From an uncultured Phycisphaerales bacterium (lineage in GTDB: Bacteria; Planctomycetota; Phycisphaerae; Sedimentisphaerales; Anaerobacaceae): a DNA stretch of 64,000 nucleotides. Both the position numbers and the translations under genes were made by a program. How positions within the stretch are numbered: position 1 is the stretch's first letter; every line of letters starts with the position of its first letter. The notes under the pieces were generated by a model. It did not search any database. It had not been told where the DNA came from and saw nothing but the letters and a program-made list of their open reading frames with translations. The DNA is taken from contig CALEZT010000268.1 of NCBI GenBank assembly GCA_937927975.1, positions 106,399 through 170,398 of the forward strand, written 5' to 3'. This document shows, piece after piece, positions 51,288-61,985 of this stretch.

Positions 51288-54200
51288 ATGATGGAAAGGC
51301 TAGTCCTCCCAAAGGAACGGTGTCAATCGTTCGCAACAGTCGTCCTTTGCGTTTTGGCGTTGTGCGCCGGGTCGCTGCAGGCGGCCGAGGAGACCGCCCT
51401 GTCGGGCGGGATTCGCCACGTCGCGGTCTCGTTGCAGCACATTACGCCGGAACAGGGCCGGGACTTCCTGACCCGACTGAACATCGCGACCGTATCCAGG
51501 ATGCCGGGGGTCAACTCGCTGCTGGTCACCGGCGACGAGGTCGAACTGCAGAAGGCCGCGGCGGTCCTGGAACTCGTGGACGCGCGTATCGAGTTCGACG
51601 TCCGCACGCTCGGGCCCGCGACGCCGGCGACCCCGTCCCAGGCGGAGATCGCGGCGGCGATCGGCGGCGTGTCCGTCGGCACGTTCGCCCATCCGCCCAA
51701 AGACAAGACCAAGATGAGAGCCATCGTCGACGTTCACAACGGAAACGTCGTCGTGATCGCTTCGACGATGCAGATGCAGGATATCCGATACGCCGTGGAG
51801 CTCGGACCCAACATTCTGAGGGAGCGACGGACCGTCTCCAGTCCGGCCAAGGCCCCGAGCGTTTCACTCTCGCAGGCGACCGCGATGCTCGAAACGTCTC
51901 TCGATGGAGAGCCCAAGTTCTCCATGCTGCCCAGCGAACTGCAGGAAATGCGACGTCGAGCGGCGGAGCTTCGGGCCCAGCGTCAGGGCGAGCCGAGGGC
52001 GGGCTCGCGTCCCCTGTCCGAGGGAGCGGACGCGATGGGCGACGCCAACGGCCTCGATGCGGTCGTGCCCGCCGGACTTCAGCATGTCGGCGCTGCGTCG
52101 GATCAGAATGTCCCCGATGAGAGCCTTCCCGAGGCGGTGGCCGCCAGGCCGACGACCGGAGGCAGCGGTTTGGCGCCGGGGCAGATCGTGCCCTCCGACG
52201 CCGGACGGATCACGGCGCCAAAGATCGAGCCCAAGTCCATCATGGATGGCAACGGTCCCCTGGGACTGACGCCGACGGCCTCTGTGCCGCCGGTGCCGTC
52301 GTCGCTCTACGAGCCTGCCGCGATGCCCGACGGCGAGGAGGTCCTCGCGCTGAACCTGCCTGAGCGGGTGGCGGTGATCGATCTGCTGGACCTGGTGGGC
52401 AAGCACCTGAACCTCAGCTATCTCTACGATCCGCAGAAGGTCGCCGGCGAAGTCGTCTGGAAGCTCAACGGCGGCCTCAAGGGCCAGGTCAAGAAAAAGG
52501 ACCTGTATCCGCTGCTCGAAGCGGCGCTGCAGGACAAGGATCTGGTCATGACCCGTCACAGGGGCAACATCATTCGGGTCATGCCGAAAGTGGAAGCCCA
52601 GAAGGCCGATCCCGAGTTGCTGCTGGAGGGCGCCGACCCGGTTCTGGCCGGGAACGCGGTGGTTCAGAAGGTGTTTTCACTCAAACATATCGACAACTCG
52701 AGCGCCGACAACCTGCTCCAGGGCATGGGCCTGGCGATCCAGGTCACTCCGATGGCCGAGAGCCGCAAGATGATCGTGACCGCCTACGCGCACCGCATGG
52801 GTCGGATCGAGCGGTTGCTGGAACTGGTGGATCAGCCGGGCGCGCCGAGGAAGTTCAAATACCGTCAGCTTCGGTACACCATGGCCAAGACGCTGGCCGA
52901 CAAGGTCAAGGCGCTGGCCGAGCAGCTTGAAAACGTTTCGGTGACCATCGGCGTTTCCGAGGTTGCGACGGAGAATCCGGCCAAACTACCGGGCGAATCG
53001 GATGTCGCCTACCGCACGCGGTTGGCCACGATCCGCGCGGCGGAAACGGCCCGTCGCGCCAACTTGGCCGCGGCCCGGGGCGCGACTCCCCAGGAGACCA
53101 AGCCGGGCGTGTATCTGGATGCCGACGAGCGGACCAACCGGATTCTCATGATCGGCGAGGAAGAACAGTTGAACACAGTCGAAGAGCTGGTCGATGCCCT
53201 GGACATCGCGCAACAGGAACTGCGGGCTTTGCAGCTCTATCGCATCAAGTTTGTCGACGCGGAGGAAGTGGCCCGCAAGCTTCAGGAGCTGGGCGTCATT
53301 CATCGGATGCCCGAGGGGGGGATGTCGCAGCGGCAGTCGCAGAGCGGTTCCCGCATCACCGGCCAGCCCACGACCCCAGCCCGGCCCGGACAGCCTGGCG
53401 TGGCGGATGGGACTGCCTCGGTCACCGGAACGGAACTGACGGATGAGGGACTCGTGGGAGAGCCGCAGGTCGTGGTGGTCGAGTCGAACAACGCGCTGCT
53501 GGTCAACGGAACGCCCGAGCAGCACGCCAAGATCGCGGCGATCATCGGGTATGTGGACAGCGAAATGGATCTGGAAGAGATTCCGTACAAGATCTATCCC
53601 CTGGAGAACTCCTCACCTTCCCACCTGGCGGAGATCCTCCAGAACCTGATCCAGGAATCGACCGAGCAGCAGGACAAGGACGGCAAGATCGAGAAGGTCG
53701 TCACCAAGCGTCAGGAGGAAATCGCGATCGTGCCCGATCCGAACACCTACTCGCTGATCGTGTACGCCAGCAAGAAGAACCAGGAGTGGATGCAGAGCCT
53801 GATCAAGCAACTGGACAAGCGCCGGCCGCAGGTGCTGATCGACGTGACGCTCGTGGAGATCACCAAGACCGAGGCGTTCGATTACGATCTGCAACTGGTC
53901 GAGAGTTGGCCGAATCTGGGCGACGCCGGCCTTCTGGGCAGCGCCACCGGCAACGCGATCAAGGCCCTGACGACGCCGAGCGACCTTTCAGCCGCGGGAC
54001 GCGACCACGTCATCGGCGTGGGGTCGAAGAACGGAACCGGCACCGCCTACTATGCGGACCGGCACGTCAACGCACTGCTGACGGCCATGCAGTCGAAGAA
54101 CTACGGGCGCGTCCTGGCCAAGCCGAAGATCCTCGTCAACGACAACGAGCCCGGCAACATCAAGACGGCGGACATCACCTATGTGAAGAAGACCTCCTCG

Positions 54201-54764
54201 GTGCCGTTCACCTCCTCGACTGCGGGGACCCCGAGCACCTCCGTCCAGACATCGATCGATTACGAGCCCTACGACGCAGGCATCGAGTTGAACATCACTC
54301 CGCACATCAGCGAGGGCGATCTGCTCCGCCTGGACATCATGTTGAAGCGGTCGGACTTCCGCCCGACGGAGAGCGTCGACGCGCCGCCGAACACGACGAC
54401 CAGCGAAGTGACGACCGGGGTGACGGTGCCGGACGGCAGCACGATCATCCTCGGCGGTATGGTCAAGCTGAACCAGAACAAGGGCGGCTCGAAAGTGCCG
54501 ATCCTGGGAGACCTCCCGCTCGTCGGAGGCCTGTTCCGGACCATCAGCAACTCGGACAACCAGAGCAAGCTGTACGTGTTCGTCAAGGCCGAAGTGATCC
54601 GTCCCGAAGGAGCCTTCGCCCACAGCATGAAGGACTTGACGGAAATATCCGATAGAAACCGAATGGCTTTCGAGAAACACGAACTGGAGTTCCAGAAGTA
54701 CCAGGATTGGCCGGGCGTGAAGCCCAGGCCTGTCGATCCGGCGAAGGTCCTCGACACGCATTGA
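51288..54764 (+). CDS. gspD: Type II secretion secretin GspD
   Basis: A 1158-residue outer-membrane channel protein, much longer than typical GspD (about 650-700). The ATG at 51288 has GAGG 6 bases upstream and gives a signal ending near GSLQAAEE. Residues about 40-350 are an extra N-terminal part with one secretin-N-like repeat (VAVSLQHITPEQGRDFL) and a long linker. The N0/STN domain is at about 352-435, N1 at 459-515, N2 at 521-645, and another N domain at 665-760. The pore core is at about 847-1108 with PQVLIDVTLVEITKTEAFD, VPDGSTIILGGMVK and KVPILGDLPLVGGLF. It starts the main gsp run D-E-F-G-H-I-J-K-L-M. Confidence 0.93.
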   Translation: MMERLVLPKERCQSFATVVLCVLALCAGSLQAAEETALSGGIRHVAVSLQHITPEQGRDFLTRLNIATVSRMPGVNSLLVTGDEVELQKAAAVLELVDARIEFDVRTLGPATPATPSQAEIAAAIGGVSVGTFAHPPKDKTKMRAIVDVHNGNVVVIASTMQMQDIRYAVELGPNILRERRTVSSPAKAPSVSLSQATAMLETSLDGEPKFSMLPSELQEMRRRAAELRAQRQGEPRAGSRPLSEGADAMGDANGLDAVVPAGLQHVGAASDQNVPDESLPEAVAARPTTGGSGLAPGQIVPSDAGRITAPKIEPKSIMDGNGPLGLTPTASVPPVPSSLYEPAAMPDGEEVLALNLPERVAVIDLLDLVGKHLNLSYLYDPQKVAGEVVWKLNGGLKGQVKKKDLYPLLEAALQDKDLVMTRHRGNIIRVMPKVEAQKADPELLLEGADPVLAGNAVVQKVFSLKHIDNSSADNLLQGMGLAIQVTPMAESRKMIVTAYAHRMGRIERLLELVDQPGAPRKFKYRQLRYTMAKTLADKVKALAEQLENVSVTIGVSEVATENPAKLPGESDVAYRTRLATIRAAETARRANLAAARGATPQETKPGVYLDADERTNRILMIGEEEQLNTVEELVDALDIAQQELRALQLYRIKFVDAEEVARKLQELGVIHRMPEGGMSQRQSQSGSRITGQPTTPARPGQPGVADGTASVTGTELTDEGLVGEPQVVVVESNNALLVNGTPEQHAKIAAIIGYVDSEMDLEEIPYKIYPLENSSPSHLAEILQNLIQESTEQQDKDGKIEKVVTKRQEEIAIVPDPNTYSLIVYASKKNQEWMQSLIKQLDKRRPQVLIDVTLVEITKTEAFDYDLQLVESWPNLGDAGLLGSATGNAIKALTTPSDLSAAGRDHVIGVGSKNGTGTAYYADRHVNALLTAMQSKNYGRVLAKPKILVNDNEPGNIKTADITYVKKTSSVPFTSSTAGTPSTSVQTSIDYEPYDAGIELNITPHISEGDLLRLDIMLKRSDFRPTESVDAPPNTTTSEVTTGVTVPDGSTIILGGMVKLNQNKGGSKVPILGDLPLVGGLFRTISNSDNQSKLYVFVKAEVIRPEGAFAHSMKDLTEISDRNRMAFEKHELEFQKYQDWPGVKPRPVDPAKVLDTH

Positions 54765-54809
54765 TGACGCGACCGACTGAAATGAACGCCTGATGGATCT
54801 GACGAACGT

Positions 54810-56504
<1,695 letters not shown>

Positions 56505-56581
56505 TGAAAGGACCTCTGGAGAATGGGGCTCAAGGCTCCATCTCTCAGAAACGGAAGTGACTCGGGACTACGGACAGCTTT

Positions 56582-57799
56582 ATGCCGAGATATGAGTACA
56601 TAGCGATCGCAGGCAACGGCAAGAAGATCAAGGGGACGCTCAACGCCGAAAGCCCGTTCGCCGCCCGCAAACAGTTGCGGATGCGGAGCGTGCATCCATC
56701 TTCCATCACCGAAATCACCTCGGCCGCGGAGGGCAAACGAGCCCTGTTCTCGGCCTTCCGTCGGACGAGCAAGTCGCAGCTCATCGATTTCACCAAGCAG
56801 CTCGCCACGCTCCTGAATTCCGGGATCAAGCTCACGGAAGCCCTGTCGGTCCTGACGATGCAGGTCTCCGACCAGCGGTTCAAGACCGCGTTGACGGAGA
56901 TCCGCGACCGGGTCGTGACCGGCGAGTCGTTCACCGACGCCCTGAAGGACTACGAAGACTACTTCGACGTGATCTTCGTGGCCATGGTTCGTGTGGGCGA
57001 GGTCACCGGCACTCTCGGCGAAGGACTCAAGACCATCGCGAACTTCATGGAGAAGCGCCAGCGGGTCGAATCGAAGGTCCTCACGGCGATGATCTACCCG
57101 ATCGTCCTGGTGTTCTTCTGTCTGGGCGCCATCGTGATCCTGACGACGAAGGTGATTCCGCCCATCGGCAAGCAGATCCAGGCCGCCCGGCAGGAACTGC
57201 CCTGGATCACCCAGCAGTTGATGAACTTCAGCCACGTCCTGACGAGCTGGCGGGTGTTCGTTCTGCTCGGGGCCATCGCCTTGATCTTCATCGGGTTCAG
57301 ACGCTTCTTTCGAACCGAGCGGGGCGCCTACCTGCGGGACAAGTTCCTGCTCTCGCTGCCGGTGTTCGGACCGCTCATCAAGCAGCGCGTGGTGGCGAGG
57401 TTCGCTTCGACGCTCTCGACGCTGATCGGCTCGGGGCTGGCGATGGCCGAATCGCTTCGCGTCGTCGCGGACACGACCGGCAACAGCCTCATGAAACGCG
57501 CGATCCAGCAGGCCAGAGAGCGAATCCTCGCAGGCGCCGACATTGCGACCCCGTTGCGGGAGAGCGGCGTCATCGACCCGGCCATCGCGCACATGGTCGC
57601 CGTCGGCGAGAAGAGCGGCGAGCTGGAGACCATGCTCAAGAGCGTCAGCGAGAACCTGGAGTCTTCGACGGATGTCGTCGTCGAACGGTTGAGTGCAGCG
57701 GTGGAGCCGCTGATCATCATCATCATGGCGGCGGTCGTCGGTGTGATCGCCTATGCCACGATTCTGCCTATCCTGCGGATTTCGGCAGTGAGCAACTGA
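56582..57799 (+). CDS. gspF: Type II secretion platform protein GspF
   Basis: A 405-residue inner-membrane platform protein. Two T2SSF domains lie at about 65-190 and 265-390 (QLIDFTKQLATLLNSGIKLT and RFASTLSTLIGSGLAMAESL). Three membrane helices are seen near 170 (IYPIVLVFFCLGAIVIL), 220 and 375. PRYEYIAIAGNGKKIKGTL is the typical N-terminus. Confidence 0.94.
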   Translation: MPRYEYIAIAGNGKKIKGTLNAESPFAARKQLRMRSVHPSSITEITSAAEGKRALFSAFRRTSKSQLIDFTKQLATLLNSGIKLTEALSVLTMQVSDQRFKTALTEIRDRVVTGESFTDALKDYEDYFDVIFVAMVRVGEVTGTLGEGLKTIANFMEKRQRVESKVLTAMIYPIVLVFFCLGAIVILTTKVIPPIGKQIQAARQELPWITQQLMNFSHVLTSWRVFVLLGAIALIFIGFRRFFRTERGAYLRDKFLLSLPVFGPLIKQRVVARFASTLSTLIGSGLAMAESLRVVADTTGNSLMKRAIQQARERILAGADIATPLRESGVIDPAIAHMVAVGEKSGELETMLKSVSENLESSTDVVVERLSAAVEPLIIIIMAAVVGVIAYATILPILRISAVSN

Positions 57800-57821
57800 G
57801 AATTTTGGGAGTTGAAGGACT

Positions 57822-58265
57822 ATGAAGGAGAAACGAACAAGACAGAATCGGCGTGGTTTCACGATGGTCGAGCTGATGGCGGTGCTGATCATCCTCGGTC
57901 TGCTGGCCGCGGTGGTCGTCAAGAATTTCGTAGGCCAGGTGGACAGGGCCAAGGTGGTCACCACGAAAGCCAGTCTGAAACTGCTGCATACCGCGGTGAA
58001 CGAATTCAATATGGATTGTTCGAGATGGCCCGGCGAAGATGAGGGGCTTACGGTCCTGGTGCAGCAGCCAACGGATGTCGCCAACTGGCGGCCCGGCGGG
58101 TATCTTGACACGACGGATATTCCCAAGGACGGCTGGGGACGCGAGTTCATCTACGAGCTCCACCCGGAGAGCGGCAAGCCCTTCGTGATCAAGAGTCTTG
58201 GGGCCGACGGCGAGCCGGAAGGGGAAGGCTACAATGTGGATCTGTACAGCACCGACGCAAGCTGA
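57822..58265 (+). CDS. gspG: Major pseudopilin GspG
   Basis: A 147-residue type IV prepilin-like protein. The prepilin peptidase site is RRG|FTMVELMAVLIILGLLA, with glutamate at +5 of the mature chain. The C-terminal calcium-site block DGWGREFIYELHPESGK is the GspG signature. GAAGGA precedes the ATG. It is the most abundant fibre subunit in the family. Confidence 0.94.
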   Translation: MKEKRTRQNRRGFTMVELMAVLIILGLLAAVVVKNFVGQVDRAKVVTTKASLKLLHTAVNEFNMDCSRWPGEDEGLTVLVQQPTDVANWRPGGYLDTTDIPKDGWGREFIYELHPESGKPFVIKSLGADGEPEGEGYNVDLYSTDAS

Positions 58266-58839
58266 CCGATCCGGATCCGACACCGCGGCGCATGTCCGTC
58301 GGACTCGCGAGGCGGCGTTCACGCTCGTCGAGTTGATCGTCGTGCTGACGCTGCTGGGGCTTCTCGTGATGATGGCCATGACGAATCTGTTCGGCGTGCT
58401 CCGCCGGCAGAGTTTCAAGTCGCAGGTGCAGGACTTCGTCTCGACGATGCAGATGGCCGCGTTCAGCGCGGCCGAGAACGGGCGTCGCTACGAGGTGATT
58501 ATCGACCCGACGGACCAGAGCTATCTTCTGCGGGAGATCACTTCGTCCGATCTCTCGGAGGTCCTGGAAGAGGAGATCATCACGCAGGGACAGTTCGGGA
58601 GCAACTGCCGGCTCTCGTATGTGGAATTCGACGATGGCGATTACACCAACAGCGAGCGATCCAAGTTCCGGACCGGCCCGGCGGGCTGGACCTATGGCGG
58701 CAAGGTCGTCTTCCTCGACGAGGGCGAGCAGCCCCATGCGGTGGTCGTGAATCGGCTGCTCCCCACGGTTGAGCTGGTGGCGGGAGACCCGCCGCTGTTG
58801 ACCCCCAAGGCAAAGGATGAAGTCCCGTTCCTCCAGTGA
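58234..58839 (+). CDS. gspH: Minor pseudopilin GspH-like
   Basis: A 201-residue protein with a class III signal at REAA|FTLVELIVVLTLLGLLV. The residue before the cleavage site is alanine rather than the usual glycine; the +5 glutamate is kept. The start at 58234 follows GGGGAAGG and overlaps gspG by 32 bases. The C-terminal domain (MQMAAFSAAENGRRYEVII onward) fits GspH. Confidence 0.85.
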   Translation: MWICTAPTQADRSGSDTAAHVRRTREAAFTLVELIVVLTLLGLLVMMAMTNLFGVLRRQSFKSQVQDFVSTMQMAAFSAAENGRRYEVIIDPTDQSYLLREITSSDLSEVLEEEIITQGQFGSNCRLSYVEFDDGDYTNSERSKFRTGPAGWTYGGKVVFLDEGEQPHAVVVNRLLPTVELVAGDPPLLTPKAKDEVPFLQ

Positions 58840-59683
58840 GCAGGAGCATCGGGACCGGCGACACGGAATGTACGAAAACGCATACAACCCGTTCGTTCAA
58901 GAGCGACCGGCGCGACGGGCCGCAGGGGCAGGGTTCAGCCTCTTGGAGGTCCTGACGGCGCTGGCGATCCTGGGCCTGGTCAGTTCGAGCGTCTTGCTCG
59001 TGATCAACCGCTGCGTGAACTCGGCTGCGGATTCGGCTCTCCGCATGGAGGCCTTTCAGATCGTCCGCGAGAACCTCGAACTGGTCCTGGTTCGCGATTC
59101 GGTGGAGGAATCCGTCGAGTATGGGATCAGCGACCTGTTTCCCGTCGTTTCGTGGCAGACGGTGATCGAGGCGTTTCCCGAGCCCGTCAACGGCCAGATC
59201 TGGGTCCGCGCCGTCTGCACGGCCGAGTACACGGATTCCAGAGATCAAAGACAGAAGATCGAACTGACCCATTGGATCGCGCCCTTGACCGATCAGCAGG
59301 CCGGGGCGATCCTGAGCGACGAGGAAAGGGCGAAACTGGAGGCCGAGCAGATCCTCAACACAGCGGAGGCCGCGGCCCGGTACGCCCGCATTGACGTCAA
59401 GACTCTCGAACAGTGGATCGAGAACGGATTGCTGACGACCGAGGACGGCCGTTTCATCAAATACAACCTGGATCTGTTCGTGGAGGGCGAAGGGCAGCCG
59501 AGCGAGCAGACCAAGGCCCGACAGGTGGAGACGATCGACGAATTGGCGATGACCCTTCGAACCGAGCAGAGCGGATTCGAAGAGGATGCCGATCTGTCCG
59601 GGTCCGGCGACAAGGGCTCGTCTTCCAGGCAGCAAGACGAGGCGGGTTCCAACCAGGCTGTGGAGCGGCCCACGTCGAGGTAG
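58817..59683 (+). CDS. gspI: Minor pseudopilin GspI-like
   Basis: A 288-residue protein with the prepilin site GAG|FSLLEVLTALAILGLVSSS. It is far longer than usual GspI (about 125): a long helical, charged C-terminal part (EERAKLEAEQILNTAEAAAR, then a Ser/Gln/Glu tail) is added, together with a helix-turn-like segment (VKTLEQWIENGLLTTEDGRF). Identity as GspI rather than GspJ rests on gene order. It overlaps gspH by 23 bases. Confidence 0.75.
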   Translation: MKSRSSSEQEHRDRRHGMYENAYNPFVQERPARRAAGAGFSLLEVLTALAILGLVSSSVLLVINRCVNSAADSALRMEAFQIVRENLELVLVRDSVEESVEYGISDLFPVVSWQTVIEAFPEPVNGQIWVRAVCTAEYTDSRDQRQKIELTHWIAPLTDQQAGAILSDEERAKLEAEQILNTAEAAARYARIDVKTLEQWIENGLLTTEDGRFIKYNLDLFVEGEGQPSEQTKARQVETIDELAMTLRTEQSGFEEDADLSGSGDKGSSSRQQDEAGSNQAVERPTSR

Positions 59684-59692
59684 AAGGAGCTT

Positions 59693-60613
59693 GTGTCCGA
59701 ATCATTCGATAGAGATCGCTGTATGAAATCGACCATCAGACAACAGAGACGTTCGTCGGGGTTCTCGCTGGGCGAGATGCTCGTGACCGTGGTCTTGGGC
59801 GGGATGCTCCTGACAGCGGTGCTGAACATCTACAACCGGGCCAACCGGGCGGCTGCCGGCGTGCTGGAGAAGATCGAATACGCGTCCTTGGCCGGCGAGG
59901 TCCTGCAACTGCTTTCGGAGGACTTCAATCGCGTGTTGGGGGTCGAGGACCTGATCGTGCAGGTCCGCAACGGGTTCGACAACGGATTCGTCCGGTCTGA
60001 GCTGGTCCTTCGTCGTGTGTACCATGACAAGGACAACAAAGTGCAGACTCTGGAGGAGATCACCTGGCGGGCGGGATACGACAGCGGGGGCGCCGCCCCG
60101 GGCCTGATCGTCTACCGCAGCCGCGAAGGAGCAGGACTGGAAGACAAGCTGCTCGAAGACCAGCGGCAAGACTGGGAAAGGAACTACCCGCTCGTGCCGA
60201 TCTGCCGGGGTGTGACGTTCTTTCAGATTCAGGCGGTCAAGGGCGATGAGCTTCTCGATCAGTGGCCGCCGTCGGAGGCTCCGCCCGGGGTGAAGGTCAC
60301 GATCTCCTTTGCAGAGCCCTATGAGACAGTGCGGGGTACGCGCGACGTACGCGACGATCAGAAGGTCAGTCGGACGTTCGTCGTCAACGCGGTGCGCAAG
60401 ATCAAGTTCGTCACGGATCTGGCCGGAGATCCGAATGCGTTGGACGACCCCAATCAACAGGAAACCCAGGGGCAGGGATCTTCCGGCGCAAGGACGCCGT
60501 CAGCCGAGCGGAATGTCGGCGGACGGGCCCCAAACGATCGAACGACGAGCGTTCAGTCCCCTCGAGGATCGACGAGCAATGAACGGACACCCATACAGAC
60601 AAGACCGCGATGA
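59693..60613 (+). CDS. gspJ: Minor pseudopilin GspJ-like
   Basis: A 306-residue protein. The prepilin site SSG|FSLGEMLVTVVLGGMLL has glutamate at +5. The body with LSEDFNRVLG and YPLVPICRGVTFFQIQAVKG suits GspJ. The last 70 residues are low-complexity Gly/Ser/Arg. The start is uncertain: GTG at 59693 sits only 3 bases after AAGGAG, while ATG at 59723 has a weaker site. It overlaps gspK by 35 bases. Confidence 0.78.
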   Translation: MSESFDRDRCMKSTIRQQRRSSGFSLGEMLVTVVLGGMLLTAVLNIYNRANRAAAGVLEKIEYASLAGEVLQLLSEDFNRVLGVEDLIVQVRNGFDNGFVRSELVLRRVYHDKDNKVQTLEEITWRAGYDSGGAAPGLIVYRSREGAGLEDKLLEDQRQDWERNYPLVPICRGVTFFQIQAVKGDELLDQWPPSEAPPGVKVTISFAEPYETVRGTRDVRDDQKVSRTFVVNAVRKIKFVTDLAGDPNALDDPNQQETQGQGSSGARTPSAERNVGGRAPNDRTTSVQSPRGSTSNERTPIQTRPR

Positions 60614-61898
60614 TCAAGGCATCGTCCTGCTGATCACGCTGGTGATTCTGGTCATCCTGGCGACGCTGGGGTACACCCTGAGCGTCCGGGTGGCCGCGCG
60701 TCGGCATCGCGACCAGTACGCCATCGACTACTGCCTCGCCAGGCACGCCTGCGCGTCGGGGATGCGGTACGCCTTGGCGTCTCTGGACAAGCTCGACTTC
60801 GCGCTGATCAGCCGGCCCAATGAGCCGGATTTCTCGGATCTCTTCGCTCTTACCGAACCGGAGTATCAAAAACTCCTGGACCAGATGGAACTGTATCTGG
60901 CCAAAGAGCGTCTTGTCGACCCGGACCTCGATGAGAAGACGGGGAAGAAGACCTCAGACAACAGGAAGGCCCTCTCCGATGATGCCAACGATGCGGATTC
61001 GCGTGAAGAGCGTCTGGGCAATCGCAGGAACGTGCAGATTCCCGGTCCGTACGGTCTGCCATGGCCGCTGGTGGCCGAGCCGCTTGAATTCGAGATCGGC
61101 ACGGCCCGGATCAAGGTCGAGGTCGAGGACGAAAACGCCAAGTACCCGCTGGGTTGGGCGATGCTTGCCGACGAGCAGTTGCGGGAGGAGGCCGGCGCCG
61201 GCTGGACCACTTTCTGCGAGTGGATGGGGTATTCCTCGCAGGAGATTGCGCAATTGAACAAGGACCTGGTCGCGATCGGCGCAACCAAGCCGTTCAAGAT
61301 GGAATTCAAAGCGACGACCGTGGATGTGGATGTGCCCGCCAATCTGCAGACCCGTGCGACCCGCCCGACGCCCGGCGGCGCAGCTTCCAGCGCGGTGGCA
61401 CGCCGGACGGTCAGCAAGAAGCCCGTTACGGCCGAGCAGCAGCTTTTGCAGCAGAACAAGGAATTCGCCTCGCTCTTTCACAGTTCCATGGTGAACTCAG
61501 CCCTGCTGAGCCGCCAGAGCATCGAGAGCGACAGCCGCAAGGAGTCGGCGTTGAAGTATCTGGGACTCTGGGGCACACGGCAGGTGAACATCAACACCGC
61601 TCCCCGCCACGTTCTGGAAGCAGCGGTGTCCTTTGGCAGCGTTCTGAATGCGCCCAAGATCGCCGAGGCGATCATCCAGCGACGCAAGGTCAAGCCGGTC
61701 GAGGATGTCAACGAGATCAAGAAGGCGGTTCTCGGGTACAGCAATGCGATCGAGGACTGCCGCAGTTTTCTCACCGCCACGAGCACGGTTTTCACCATTC
61801 GCGTGACGGCCATCAGTGGGGTGGCCAGGGCCGGGGCCGTCGCGGCGGTGAGCCGAGAGGGCGATAAGATCCAGCAGATCGCGGTGATTTGCGACTAA
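60579..61898 (+). CDS. gspK: Pseudopilin GspK (fibre tip)
   Basis: A 439-residue protein with an N-terminal hydrophobic helix DDQG|IVLLITLVILVILATLG lacking the +5 glutamate, as is normal for GspK. The LARHACASGMRYALASLD block and the late helix-hairpin-helix-like RQVNINTAPRHVLEAAVSFG are GspK traits. A charged insert lies at about 105-145. ATG at 60579 lies within the gspJ end. Confidence 0.88.
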   Translation: MNGHPYRQDRDDQGIVLLITLVILVILATLGYTLSVRVAARRHRDQYAIDYCLARHACASGMRYALASLDKLDFALISRPNEPDFSDLFALTEPEYQKLLDQMELYLAKERLVDPDLDEKTGKKTSDNRKALSDDANDADSREERLGNRRNVQIPGPYGLPWPLVAEPLEFEIGTARIKVEVEDENAKYPLGWAMLADEQLREEAGAGWTTFCEWMGYSSQEIAQLNKDLVAIGATKPFKMEFKATTVDVDVPANLQTRATRPTPGGAASSAVARRTVSKKPVTAEQQLLQQNKEFASLFHSSMVNSALLSRQSIESDSRKESALKYLGLWGTRQVNINTAPRHVLEAAVSFGSVLNAPKIAEAIIQRRKVKPVEDVNEIKKAVLGYSNAIEDCRSFLTATSTVFTIRVTAISGVARAGAVAAVSREGDKIQQIAVICD

Positions 61899-61985
61899 TT
61901 CCCTATTCTTGAACGGAGTTCTGAACGTCGGGACGGCTTTTGACGAAGAACTTGTGGCGTCTGATGCCTTTTGGAGATCGACATC

